NCBI GenBank assembly: GCA_021773095.1
Contig: JAJFKR010000011.1
Coordinates: 1 to 42,429, forward strand
DNA: 42,429 bases
Source of the DNA: Woeseiaceae bacterium
GTDB lineage: Bacteria; Pseudomonadota; Gammaproteobacteria; Steroidobacterales; Woeseiaceae
Direction of reading: 5' to 3'
Part shown: in pieces, positions 8,049 through 16,331 of the stretch
How the letters are laid out: every line of letters begins with the position of its first letter
Position numbering within the stretch: the first letter of the stretch is position 1
The notes under the pieces: model-generated
Database searches by the model: none
The model's input: only the letters and a program-made list of their open reading frames with translations
What the model was told of the DNA's origin: nothing
Made by a program: the position numbers and the translations under genes

Positions 8049-10793
8049 TTAGCCAGTATTCTGCAGTGCCTGCGCGATACCATTTACGGATGCCAGCAGT
8101 GCACTGAAGATATCCTCGTCCTGGCAATCTGACTCGCGCCATCTCGACAACAGATCAACCTGCATCAGGCTCATCGGATCAACGTAGGGATTTCGCAGCA
8201 TGATCGCGCGCTGCAAAGTGAGGTCGCCCTCCAGCAGCTCGTCGTGTTCCGAATAACTCAGCAGCAGATCACGCGTCAGATTGAATTCAGTCTTGATGAT
8301 TGGGAAAAATTCGTGGTGCAATTCATCGCCCGCAAGCTCCGAATACAGCTCGGCGATACCAAGATCGGATTTCGCGAGAACCATTTCGGTATCCGCGGTG
8401 AGCGAGCGGTGGAAATACCACTCTCTTAGCATCTGACCGATTTCCTCGTCACCGAACTGGTGAATGGCCTTTCTGAGGCCACTACCGATTCCGTACCAGC
8501 CGGGCAGAACGAAGCGGGCCTGTGTCCAGGCGAACACCCACGGAATCGCACGGAGATCTTCAATGCCTGCCTGACGGCGGCGGGATGAAGGCCGTGAACC
8601 AATACGCATGCGCTCGATGAGGTCAATGGGCGTTGCTTTTCGAAAATACTCATAGAAATTCGGCGTCTCATAAATCAGCTTGCGATAGGCGCGGCGACTT
8701 TCTGTGGCGATGACATCCATCATTTCGTGCCACTCGGGCTGGTCGTTACCTCGATGTCTTGGCATTGCGGTTGCCAGCGCGACCGAACCCGTCATCTGCT
8801 CGAGTGTACGGAGTGCGATTCCGCGCAGACCGTATTTTTCGTTGATGATTTCGCCTTGCTCGGTGACCCGCAATCGACCGTTAACTGTTCCGGGCGGCGC
8901 ACCCAGAACGGCAACATGTGTCTTGCTGCCACCGCGACTGATGGTGCCGCCGCGCCCATGGAACAGGGTCAATTCGATGCCCTGCTCCGTGGCGGCCCCG
9001 ACGATCGCCTCCTGAGCGTTTTGCAGTGCCCAACGAGCCGAGGCCAGACCGCCATCTTTGTTGCTGTCGGAATAGCCGATCATGATCATCTGACGGTCAG
9101 CGCGGCGCCTGACGTGTTCACGATACAAACCGCTGGACACCAGAGATTGCAGAATGGCCGGGCCATTCTGCAAGTCGTCGACCGTTTCCAGCAACGGTGC
9201 GATATCGAGTGGTACCTCGCCGCGCTTATTGTGTAGCTCGCTCCACTGCGCCAACAGAATGACTGAAAGAATGTCGTCGGCACCCTGTGTCATGCTGACG
9301 ATAAACGGCCCTATCGCCTCAGGGCCGTACTTTCTGCGGCAGAACGCAATTGCCTGAAATACAGCAATGGTTTTCCGCGCCTGTGTGGTCAACGTTGTTG
9401 GCGCGCTTTCGCGGCTCGAAATGGCCTCGGTAAGGCGCTCGGTCCGATCTTCCGCCGACATCTCGGACCAGTCATCTTCACCAAGGCACTCGCCGATAAC
9501 ACTACGGTGCACTTCTGCGTCCTGGCGGATATCAAGCGTCACCATGTGAAACCCGAACGTCCTGATGCGCCGCAACAAGCGCCGTACCGCAAACAGTCCG
9601 GCCTGCGCACCCGTGTTTTGCGCGAGGCTGTCCGCTATCAGCTCTATGTCTTCGATCAGCTGCCCGACTTTTTCATAAGGTAAAATGTCATCGTCGTAGG
9701 TGTTTTGCAGGCGTTGCTGTACGAGCCGCAAGAACACGCGGTACGGCATATCGCGGTGACGAGCGGGCACCGCATGGTAAGCATTGGGAAACACGCCACG
9801 GTATTCATCAATCTTGTCGAGCATGCCCTGACCAAATCCCACCCGGCCCTCTGACTGGCTGAGTTTTGCCGCAATTGATGCACATTCCTTGTAGTACAAG
9901 TCAAGGATCAGCGAACGCTGACGAGCAAGCGTTTCCCGAATCGTTTTCGCGTTGACGTTCGGGTTGCCGTCCATGTCACCGCCGACCCACGAACCGAAAT
10001 GCAGAAGGTTCGGCACGGAAACCGCATGCCCTTCATCACCGTATATTCGGGTGATCGCACTTTCTATGTCCTCGTAGAACGGTGGAATTGCGCGATAAAG
10101 GACATCGGTAACAAAGAACAGCACGTGCTCAAGTTCGTCTGCCACCGTCATTTGTTCGGAGGGATGCTCGTCGGTTTGCCAACCGGCTGTCGCCAGCATC
10201 CGGATATTTTGCAGCGCGGCATCGGTTTCCTGCGGTGTCATCGATGGATTCAGCAGGTCGATGAGGTGCCTGACGATGTTTTGCTCCTTGCGAAGCATCG
10301 TTCGTCTTGTCGGCTCCGTTGGATGAGCGGTAAAAACGGGTTCGATTGACAGGGAGGCGAGCAAGTCGCTGAGGCCAGCGGCGTCCATACCGGATGCTTT
10401 CAACTTGATAAATGTGTCTTCAAGGCCCCCCGGCTGATAGTGAACAACATCGCGCAGGTAATCGCGCCGCCGCCGAATGCGATGCACTTTTTCCGCCGTG
10501 TTCACCATTTGAAAATAGGTAGAGAAACTGCGTATAACCTGTAGCGCCTCTTTGGCGTCCAACCCATCGACAAGGGCGGCGAGTTCCTCTCCCGGTTTTT
10601 CGTTGCCTTCGCGTCTGCGAATGGCTCGAAGACGTGCGTTCTCGACAAATTCGTAAAGTTCTTCGCCACTCTGCTCGCAGATCAGGTCGCCGACCATGGC
10701 GCCCAGCGTGCGTACGTCGTCACGCAGTGCCTGGTCCTTGTCTTCGAAGGTTATGTCCTGCCGGCGCAGCGAATTGTAATTACCGTTTTCCAT
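8049..10793 (-). CDS. ppc: Phosphoenolpyruvate carboxylase
   Basis: The 914-residue enzyme converts PEP and bicarbonate to oxaloacetate, refilling the TCA cycle. Key segments are present: the catalytic His loop VFTAHPTEPTRR, GSWVGGDMDGNPNV, MIGYSDSNKDGG, the glycine-rich loop FHGRGGTISRGG, and the C-terminal QVDLLSRWR with an active-site-closing tail ending NTG. Length is normal for bacterial PEPC (880-960). It lies 17 nt downstream of yajQ on the same strand. The ATG at 10793 has no strong Shine-Dalgarno sequence, which would fit translation coupled to yajQ. Confidence 0.97.
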   Translation of the reverse strand: MENGNYNSLRRQDITFEDKDQALRDDVRTLGAMVGDLICEQSGEELYEFVENARLRAIRRREGNEKPGEELAALVDGLDAKEALQVIRSFSTYFQMVNTAEKVHRIRRRRDYLRDVVHYQPGGLEDTFIKLKASGMDAAGLSDLLASLSIEPVFTAHPTEPTRRTMLRKEQNIVRHLIDLLNPSMTPQETDAALQNIRMLATAGWQTDEHPSEQMTVADELEHVLFFVTDVLYRAIPPFYEDIESAITRIYGDEGHAVSVPNLLHFGSWVGGDMDGNPNVNAKTIRETLARQRSLILDLYYKECASIAAKLSQSEGRVGFGQGMLDKIDEYRGVFPNAYHAVPARHRDMPYRVFLRLVQQRLQNTYDDDILPYEKVGQLIEDIELIADSLAQNTGAQAGLFAVRRLLRRIRTFGFHMVTLDIRQDAEVHRSVIGECLGEDDWSEMSAEDRTERLTEAISSRESAPTTLTTQARKTIAVFQAIAFCRRKYGPEAIGPFIVSMTQGADDILSVILLAQWSELHNKRGEVPLDIAPLLETVDDLQNGPAILQSLVSSGLYREHVRRRADRQMIMIGYSDSNKDGGLASARWALQNAQEAIVGAATEQGIELTLFHGRGGTISRGGSKTHVAVLGAPPGTVNGRLRVTEQGEIINEKYGLRGIALRTLEQMTGSVALATAMPRHRGNDQPEWHEMMDVIATESRRAYRKLIYETPNFYEYFRKATPIDLIERMRIGSRPSSRRRQAGIEDLRAIPWVFAWTQARFVLPGWYGIGSGLRKAIHQFGDEEIGQMLREWYFHRSLTADTEMVLAKSDLGIAELYSELAGDELHHEFFPIIKTEFNLTRDLLLSYSEHDELLEGDLTLQRAIMLRNPYVDPMSLMQVDLLSRWRESDCQDEDIFSALLASVNGIAQALQNTG

Positions 10794-10810
10794 GGTGCGG
10801 TGATTTCGTG

Positions 10811-11293
10811 TCAGTCGCGGAAATTTTCGTACTGCAGAGGTAAGCCGATGTCGAACTCCTTCAGCATGGCGATGACATTTTGCAGGTCGTCACGCTTTTT
10901 CCCGCTTACCCGTAACTTGTCGCCCTGAATGGCCGTTTGTACTTTCAGTTTTTCGGTCTTGATTTGCTTAACGAGTTTTCTCGCGCGATCCGCATCAATG
11001 CCACGACGCAGGATAATCTTTTGCTGCGCTCCGTTATTACTTATCTCAGCATCCTGCTCTTCCAGACAGGCGATGTTGATGCCACGCCTGGACAGTTTCT
11101 GGTGCAGGATATCGATCATCTGCTTAAGCTGAAAATCGGACTGCGTTGTCAGGGAAATGACCTCACCGTCGACTTCGTACTTTGATCCGGTTCCCTTGAA
11201 ATCAAAACGCGTGTTGACCTCGCGATTCGCCTGATCAACTCCGTTATTGGCCTCATGCGAATCGAAGTCACTAACAACGTCAAAAGAGGGCAT
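10811..11293 (-). CDS. yajQ: YajQ-family nucleotide-binding protein
   Basis: The 160-residue protein starts MPSFDVVSDFD, the invariant start of the family; an extension to 11356 is non-coding. The double ferredoxin-like fold is recognisable from the conserved REVNTRFDFKGT, SDFQLKQMIDIL, KIILRRGIDADRARKLVK and GDKLRVSGKKRDDLQ segments. Some members bind cyclic di-GMP and act with transcription factors; whether this one does is not visible. It is the likely first gene of a yajQ-ppc unit. Confidence 0.95.
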   Translation of the reverse strand: MPSFDVVSDFDSHEANNGVDQANREVNTRFDFKGTGSKYEVDGEVISLTTQSDFQLKQMIDILHQKLSRRGINIACLEEQDAEISNNGAQQKIILRRGIDADRARKLVKQIKTEKLKVQTAIQGDKLRVSGKKRDDLQNVIAMLKEFDIGLPLQYENFRD

Positions 11294-11447
11294 ATCAAAT
11301 CCAACCTTTCGTGCACCAACGTGGGTCGAAAGGTACACCCGCTTTGATGTTCGCACCAGACCTGTAAGGCATTACGAATCTGGAATCTGTACAAGTTGCC
11401 GAGTAACGGCTGCGGTCAGCGAGGACCTGCCGACGCAAGATAGCCCC

Positions 11448-12221
11448 ATGTACCTCGATTTGGCACCCGCAGTCGTTACTTCACCTTGTCCATTGCTACC
11501 GGCCGAGGCGGCTGACGAGTTCTCGCCACAGGTCTGTATGCAGGTACCCAGTCACTCTGCATGGATACCATTGGAGCTCGATCTTTCGGCCTATGCGGGC
11601 CCGAACGGCGACCTGTCCATGACGGAGCTCGAGAGTGCGCTGATCGCCTGTGTTGACGATGGCGATCGCCTGCATGACCAGACCCAGTGGGCCGAGCCGC
11701 AGATCGAATACGATAGCTGGCTGAATCGCCGTCTCGCGATTGCGCTGCGCGGTTGGGGCGATATCGTCTGCAAAAAGGGCTCGGACCCGTTTTCGTTGCA
11801 GACTTTGAGAGAGATGGAGGAGCTCGCCGAGTGGGCGTGCCTGACGTTGCACAATCGTTCACGCCACCTGGCGCTGCACAACAACTGGTGTCCTGCGCTC
11901 GACGAAGCGGGCGCGCTTGTCATGCAAAAAGAGCAATCCCGTGCGTGGCAGCGTCGCTGGAAAAAGGCCGTTCAGGACGTTGCTGTTCGGCATCGAAACC
12001 TCACGACGATATCGCCGTGGGATGTTTTTCCGCGGCAAAAACAGGCGGATTTGCGCTATGCGGACCTCCTGCCGTTGACGCGATTCGCCGATTCACTGTC
12101 ATTCCAGCGAGACGTGAGCATTTCACATTGGAATGTTAATGATTTCAAGGGCTTCTACGAGCGAGTGGCGGCAATCGTGCGATGCAGTCGCGGCGCTGCA
12201 CTCATTGCGAAGCAGGTGTGA
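11448..12221 (+). CDS. Protein of unknown function
   Basis: The 257-residue soluble protein has no signal peptide or membrane helix and no motif I can assign. The start at 11448 (MYLDLAPAVV) is preceded by a weak purine run; a longer frame back to 11247 overlaps yajQ and is not protein-like. The middle is rich in Trp, Arg and acidic residues (WGDIVCKKGSDPF, MEELAEWACLTLHNRSRHL, RAWQRRWKKAVQDV), suggesting a mostly helical fold. Three Cys (CKK, ACLTL, WCPALDE) cluster in the middle third. Codon use matches its neighbours. It diverges from yajQ across 154 nt and precedes the permease by 58 nt; neither neighbour suggests a role. Confidence 0.75.
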   Translation: MYLDLAPAVVTSPCPLLPAEAADEFSPQVCMQVPSHSAWIPLELDLSAYAGPNGDLSMTELESALIACVDDGDRLHDQTQWAEPQIEYDSWLNRRLAIALRGWGDIVCKKGSDPFSLQTLREMEELAEWACLTLHNRSRHLALHNNWCPALDEAGALVMQKEQSRAWQRRWKKAVQDVAVRHRNLTTISPWDVFPRQKQADLRYADLLPLTRFADSLSFQRDVSISHWNVNDFKGFYERVAAIVRCSRGAALIAKQV

Positions 12222-12279
12222 TCTAGGATACCGTTCAGAGCCGTCGTCCGGATCGGCGAAGGCTTAGTGAGAAGACGTA

Positions 12280-14118
12280 TTGCAAGCAATCACACCTGAT
12301 GCACACGGCATTGCCGTACTCATTCTGACGGCGGTCGCGCTGTTTCTGTTTACGCGTGACAACATTCCGCTCGAGTCGTCCTCGCTCGCCATTCTGATAA
12401 TCCTGGTCGCCGGATTCCAGCTTGTACCCTATGAAAAAGCCGGCGAAGTTCTGCTGGGCCCGATCGACTTCTTCGCGGGCTTTGGCAACGAAGCCCTAAT
12501 CGCAATTTGCGCGCTCATGATGGTCGGCAAAGCGCTGGAGACAACCGGCGCACTGCAGCCACTGGCAAACATCGTCAGCAGAGCCTGGTCATCCCGGCCT
12601 GTGCTTGCGCTCGCAATCACACTGGTGGCCGGCGCGATTCTCAGCGCGTTTATGAACAACACTCCGATCGTCGTGCTGCTCATGCCGATACTGGTTGGTG
12701 CGTCCCTGCGAGCCAAATTTCCAGTGTCAGGCGTCATGCTGCCGATGGGGCTGGCTACGATCATTGGCGGTATGTCGACGACCATTGGTACGTCAACAAA
12801 TCTGCTGGTAGTCGGTATTGCTCACGACATGGGTCAACATGAGTTCAGCCTGTTTGAGTGGGTGCTGCCCGTGGCCATTGTTGGCGGTGTCGCCCTGCTC
12901 TTCCTGTGGCTGGTTGCGCCCAGATTGCTACCCGACCGCACGCCGCCGATGGCCGACACGTCGCCGCGTATTTTCAGCGCACAATTGCACGTCAGGGAAG
13001 GAGGGTTTGCAGACGGTAAATCGCTGTCCGAGGTCCTGGCCAAGGCGGATGGCAATCTGCGTATCGACAAGATTCAGCGGACCGAGTCGTTGTTTCTCGC
13101 GAAGCTGCCCTCGGTCGTGATACAGCCAGGCGACCGGCTGTTCGTAAAGGACTCACCCGAGAACCTGAAGCTCTACGAACAGTTGTTGGGCGCAACGCTG
13201 TTCAACATATCCGACAGCGAACATCCCATTGATGATCAGACCCCGTTAACGGCGGAAGGACAACAGCTCGCGGAAGTTGTTGTCACTCGAGGATCACCAC
13301 TACATCTGCGCAGTCTCGCCGCGGCTCGATTCAGCAACAGCTACGGTCTGCTGCCGCTGGCATTGCACCGGGCACGAGCGCCGAGTTCGCAAGTGACGGG
13401 CGATCTGAATCTGATTCGACTGCGCGCCGGCGATGTATTGCTGGTTCAGGGTTCCAGGGAGGCGATCGCGAACCTCAAGGAAAGCGGTTCGATGCTGGTG
13501 CTCGATGGCACCACTAATCTGCCGCAAACCCACCACGCCAAGCGTGCACTGTTCGTCATGGGCGGCGTCGTATTGCTGGCGGCATTCGGCATCATGCCGA
13601 TTTCCGTCAGCGCAATTTTGGGTCTGGGCGTCATGATCGCCACCGGGTGTCTGGCGTGGCGCGATGCCGTGAGCGCTTTATCCATACCGGTCATCATGAT
13701 TATCGTCGCGGCACTGGCATTGGGTACGGCCTTGACGAAGACGGGCATGGCGGGCTACCTGGCCGTCAGCTTTGTTAACGCCGCGTCAGGCTTGCCGACG
13801 CCGATAATATTGAGCGCCTTCATGCTGTTAATGACGATCATGACCAACGTTGTATCAAATAATGCGGCGGCGGCTATTGGTACACCGATCGCCATCAGTA
13901 TTGCGCAACAACTCGGAGTCAGTCCAGAACCGTTTATTCTCGCTGTTTTATTCGGCGCAAATATGAGCTTTGCAACGCCGTACGGCTACCAGACCAACCT
14001 GCTCGTAATGAGCGCCGGCGGGTACAAATTCGCAGACTTCCTGCGCGTCGGCATTCCGCTGACCATCATCATGTGGGTCGGGTTTTCTCTCATCCTGCCC
14101 GTGTTGTATCAACTGTAA
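12280..14118 (+). CDS. SLC13-family permease with two TrkA-C (RCK_C) domains
   Basis: The 612-residue inner-membrane protein has the layout of the bacterial SLC13/DASS-like group with regulatory inserts: an N-terminal membrane half (about residues 5-215), two soluble RCK_C-like domains (about 228-300 and 320-400), and a C-terminal membrane half (about 420-612). The two SLC13 signature hairpins are visible as NNTPIVVLLMPI with STTIGTSTNLLV, and NVVSNNAAAAIGTPIAI with YGYQTNLLVMS. The family carries dicarboxylates, sulfate or other anions with Na+; the substrate cannot be read here. The start is TTG at 12280, since a TGA lies four codons upstream and no earlier start exists; GTGAG just upstream is a weak ribosome site. 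It ends 12 nt before the trp promoter. Confidence 0.88.
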   Translation: MQAITPDAHGIAVLILTAVALFLFTRDNIPLESSSLAILIILVAGFQLVPYEKAGEVLLGPIDFFAGFGNEALIAICALMMVGKALETTGALQPLANIVSRAWSSRPVLALAITLVAGAILSAFMNNTPIVVLLMPILVGASLRAKFPVSGVMLPMGLATIIGGMSTTIGTSTNLLVVGIAHDMGQHEFSLFEWVLPVAIVGGVALLFLWLVAPRLLPDRTPPMADTSPRIFSAQLHVREGGFADGKSLSEVLAKADGNLRIDKIQRTESLFLAKLPSVVIQPGDRLFVKDSPENLKLYEQLLGATLFNISDSEHPIDDQTPLTAEGQQLAEVVVTRGSPLHLRSLAAARFSNSYGLLPLALHRARAPSSQVTGDLNLIRLRAGDVLLVQGSREAIANLKESGSMLVLDGTTNLPQTHHAKRALFVMGGVVLLAAFGIMPISVSAILGLGVMIATGCLAWRDAVSALSIPVIMIIVAALALGTALTKTGMAGYLAVSFVNAASGLPTPIILSAFMLLMTIMTNVVSNNAAAAIGTPIAISIAQQLGVSPEPFILAVLFGANMSFATPYGYQTNLLVMSAGGYKFADFLRVGIPLTIIMWVGFSLILPVLYQL

Positions 14119-14130
14119 CTGTTGCGGTGC

Positions 14131-14159
14131 TTGACGCTGACGATAGCGGCGGTAATACT
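14131..14159 (+). promoter_or_regulatory. Putative sigma-70 promoter of the trp operon
   Basis: TTGACG (14131-14136), a 17 nt spacer, then AATACT (14154-14159, 4 of 6 matches to TATAAT). Transcription would start near 14166, almost at the leader-peptide ATG (14167), which would make the leader peptide nearly leaderless. A weaker promoter further upstream is possible. No TrpR-like CTAG dyad is visible. Confidence 0.45.
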
Positions 14160-14166
14160 CAAGCGC

Positions 14167-14235
14167 ATGAATACGTCAGCTATCAACAACTGGTGGTGGC
14201 AGTCCGCACAAGAGGGGCTGCTGGCTGACTATTAG
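14167..14235 (+). CDS. trpL: trp operon leader peptide
   Basis: This is a 22-codon frame, ATG to TAG, reading MNTSAINNWWWQSAQEG and ending LLADY. Three consecutive TGG codons (14191-14199) are the hallmark of a Trp-sensing leader peptide. It sits directly upstream of a terminator/antiterminator pair and 115 nt before trpE. No good Shine-Dalgarno sequence precedes the ATG. In known trp leaders, ribosome stalling on the Trp codons when charged tRNA-Trp is scarce lets the antiterminator form. Confidence 0.9.
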   Translation: MNTSAINNWWWQSAQEGLLADY

Positions 14236-14256
14236 CTGAGCAAAGAATATCGAAAG

Positions 14257-14290
14257 CCCATCTCTGCCGAAATCAGGGATGGGTTTTTTT
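14257..14290 (+). terminator. Intrinsic terminator of the trp attenuator
   Basis: Stem CCCATCTCTG (14257-14266) pairs with CAGGGATGGG (14274-14283) over 10 bp with one T-G wobble. The loop is 7 nt, and seven T follow (14284-14290). Confidence 0.92.
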
Positions 14291-14304
14291 ATGCAAAAAC
14301 CACT

Positions 14305-14327
14305 GTAGGAGCGCGCCTTGCGCGCGA
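14305..14327 (+). repeat. REP element between attenuator and trpE
   Basis: A full-length 23 nt copy: GTAGGAGCGCGCC, then TTGCGCGCGA. It lies 14 nt after the attenuator T-tract and 22 nt before the trpE start, so every read-through trp mRNA carries this hairpin just upstream of the trpE ribosome-binding region. Confidence 0.9.
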
Positions 14328-14349
14328 AAAACCTGTTGGACAATAAGCG

Positions 14350-15732
14350 ATGCAAGCACCATTCGACATAGCCGCTGATCTGGACACACCAGTATCCGCC
14401 TACCTGAAGCTCACTTCGCTGAAGCCACGCTTTCTTCTCGAAAGTGTCGAAGGCGGCGAGCGACTGGCGCGCTATTCATTTCTGGGTTTCGGCGATGCCG
14501 TCGAGGTTCGCATGGACGCGGAATCATTTCGAATAGACGGCACCGAAGAGGCCCGCCCGGAGAACCAGCAGCAGTATCTTGACGCGTTGCGCCGTGCACT
14601 TGAGATCGCGCCACGGCCACAGCCCGATGATCGTCTGCCATTTGCGGGTGGCCTGGTTGGCGTGTCGGGCTATGACGTTGTGCGCTTGTTCGAACGACTG
14701 CCGGCGGACACGCAGAAGCAGTCCGGTGTGCCCGACGCTGCGTTTGTCGCGCCGGCCTCCATGCTGGTGTTTGATCACCTGACGCGCCGGGTGGCGTTGT
14801 TGCACGATGGTCCCGAAGACGGGCGGCAACAGCTGCGTGCTGAGGTCATTCAATTATTACGCGGAGCCATACCGGCGGCACCGGACAACGTTTCGGTCGC
14901 CCCGGCAGAGGCGAGCCTCACCGAGGAAGAGTATTCCGAGCGCGTACGCGCCTGTAAAGAGTACATAGCGTCAGGCGACATTTATCAAATCGTTTTATCG
15001 GTATTGTTCAAAGGCAAAACTGACGTGCCACCGTTCGAGGTTTACCGGGCGCTGCGATTGCTGAACCCGTCGCCGTACATGTTCTTTTTTGACTTCGAAG
15101 ATCTGCAGGTCGTTGGCTCTTCACCGGAGGCGCTCGTGAAGCTAAACGGCGATGCCGCATCGTTGCGGCCGATCGCCGGAACGCTGCCGCGGGGGGCGAC
15201 GCCCGACGAAGATGATGCCAACGAAAAGACGTTACTCGCCGACCCCAAAGAAGCAGCGGAGCACGTCATGCTTGTAGACCTCGCTCGCAATGATCTCGGG
15301 CGCGTAGCAGGTGCCGGAACAGTACACGTGGATCCTTATCGCGCCATTGAGCGCTACAGTCATGTCATGCACATCGTCAGTGGTGTGCAGGGTGTGCTGG
15401 CACCCGGATTTGATCAATTCGACCTGTTTGCTGCGAGCTTTCCTGCCGGTACGCTGGTCGGCGCTCCCAAAGTCCGTGCGATGCAGATTATCGAGGAGAT
15501 GGAACAGGTGGGTCGTGGTTTGTATGCCGGTACTGCCGGCTACTTTGGCCTCAGCGGTGACATGGATCAGGCGATTACGATTCGGACGCTGGTTTTTGCG
15601 GACGGTGAGTACAGTTTTCAGGCCGGGGCCGGTATTGTTGCCGATTCCGTACCTGCCCGGGAATATCAGGAAGTGCTGGCAAAGAGCGCCATATTGAGAC
15701 GTGCCCTCGAGATCGCAGAAGGGGGGCTGTAA
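14350..15732 (+). CDS. trpE: Anthranilate synthase component I
   Basis: The 460-residue enzyme makes anthranilate from chorismate with TrpG-supplied ammonia. The N-terminal domain has the feedback motif LLESVEGGERLARYS (LLES-x10-S region, residues 30-45), implying Trp inhibition. The chorismate-binding domain has the conserved PSPYMFFFDF, GSSPEALVKL, RPIAGTLPRG, HVMLVDLARNDLGRV and FPAGTLVGAPKVRAM segments. It is somewhat shorter than E. coli TrpE (520) but complete. The ATG at 14350 has only a weak ribosome site (GGACAATAAGCG) and lies just after a REP hairpin. The stop overlaps the trpG start by one base (TAATG). It is controlled by the attenuator upstream. Confidence 0.96.
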   Translation: MQAPFDIAADLDTPVSAYLKLTSLKPRFLLESVEGGERLARYSFLGFGDAVEVRMDAESFRIDGTEEARPENQQQYLDALRRALEIAPRPQPDDRLPFAGGLVGVSGYDVVRLFERLPADTQKQSGVPDAAFVAPASMLVFDHLTRRVALLHDGPEDGRQQLRAEVIQLLRGAIPAAPDNVSVAPAEASLTEEEYSERVRACKEYIASGDIYQIVLSVLFKGKTDVPPFEVYRALRLLNPSPYMFFFDFEDLQVVGSSPEALVKLNGDAASLRPIAGTLPRGATPDEDDANEKTLLADPKEAAEHVMLVDLARNDLGRVAGAGTVHVDPYRAIERYSHVMHIVSGVQGVLAPGFDQFDLFAASFPAGTLVGAPKVRAMQIIEEMEQVGRGLYAGTAGYFGLSGDMDQAITIRTLVFADGEYSFQAGAGIVADSVPAREYQEVLAKSAILRRALEIAEGGL

Positions 15733-16331
15733 TGGCAACGAAGGCATTTGATCACGTACGCATGTTGCTGATCGATAATTACGACTCATTTACCTACAAC
15801 CTGGTGCAGGCGTTCGCCGCACACGGTGCGGACGTGATGGTCTATCGAAACGACCAGATCACCGTCGATGAAGGCCTTGCACTTGAGCCGACTCATCTCG
15901 TGATCTCGCCGGGCCCCGGCAGACCGGTCGATGCGGGCGTATCGCTGCAAATGATCGCGGCGTTTGCAGGCAAGGTGCCGGTGCTGGGTGTGTGCCTGGG
16001 GCATCAGAGCATCGTGCAACAACAAGGTGGTGAGATTGTTCGTGCAAAGCACTTGATGCACGGCAAGACATCTGAGATTCAACACGATGGCGAAACGATT
16101 TTCGCCGGTATCTCGCAGCCATTCGAAGTTGGGCGCTACCACTCTTTGTGTGCTGAGACCGAGTCACTGCCCGAAACCCTGGACGTGACAGCAAAGACCG
16201 ATGACGGTGTGATTATGGGTGTGCGCCACAAATCGCTGCAGATCGAGGGTGTGCAATTTCATCCGGAGAGTGTCCTGACGCCGGAGGGTGAAACCCTGAT
16301 GACCAACTTCATGGGTATGGAGGGATCATGA
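15732..16331 (+). CDS. trpG: Anthranilate synthase component II (glutamine amidotransferase)
   Basis: The 199-residue class I amidotransferase supplies ammonia to TrpE. It has the family start LLIDNYDSFTYNL, the oxyanion segment SPGPGRPVDAG, the nucleophile Cys in LGVCLGHQSI, the LMHGK and VGRYHSL segments, and the catalytic His and Glu in VQFHPES. It carries about 10 extra N-terminal residues before the conserved start; the ATG at 15732 is kept because AAGGGGGG precedes it at good distance, whereas the ATG at 15762 lacks a site. In many bacteria the same subunit also serves PabB. It overlaps trpD by 4 nt. Confidence 0.96.
   Translation: MATKAFDHVRMLLIDNYDSFTYNLVQAFAAHGADVMVYRNDQITVDEGLALEPTHLVISPGPGRPVDAGVSLQMIAAFAGKVPVLGVCLGHQSIVQQQGGEIVRAKHLMHGKTSEIQHDGETIFAGISQPFEVGRYHSLCAETESLPETLDVTAKTDDGVIMGVRHKSLQIEGVQFHPESVLTPEGETLMTNFMGMEGS

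Larger units (their letters stand above)
14167..14290 (+). promoter_or_regulatory. trp attenuator (leader, antiterminator, terminator)
   Basis: Segment 2, AGAGGGGCT (14211-14219), can pair with segment 3, AGCCCATCT (14255-14263), over nine positions with a single G/A mismatch. That pairing would prevent the terminator, which uses segment 3 from 14257. A segment 1 candidate, GTCAGC (14175-14180), is perfectly complementary to GCTGAC (14224-14229) and would protect the terminator state when the ribosome is absent. The stop codon of the leader (14233-14235) lies between segments 2 and 3, so a ribosome reaching it covers segment 2 and allows termination. The layout is that of enteric trp attenuation. 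Confidence 0.88.

Noticed and set aside
11247..11447. A 67-residue N-terminal extension of the unknown protein
   Set aside because: It overlaps the yajQ start and its translation looks like non-coding sequence; the ATG at 11448 is a better start.
14100..14166. A TrpR operator upstream of the trp operon
   Set aside because: No CTAG-centred dyad similar to the E. coli trp operator was found; attenuation seems to be the main visible control.
14305..14327. REP hairpins as intrinsic terminators
   Set aside because: The GCGCGC stems have no following T-tract at this or the other copies, so standard termination is not supported.
15232..15789. A 185-codon open frame on the minus strand
   Set aside because: It is antisense to trpE and the start of trpG, both certain genes; composition is not protein-like.
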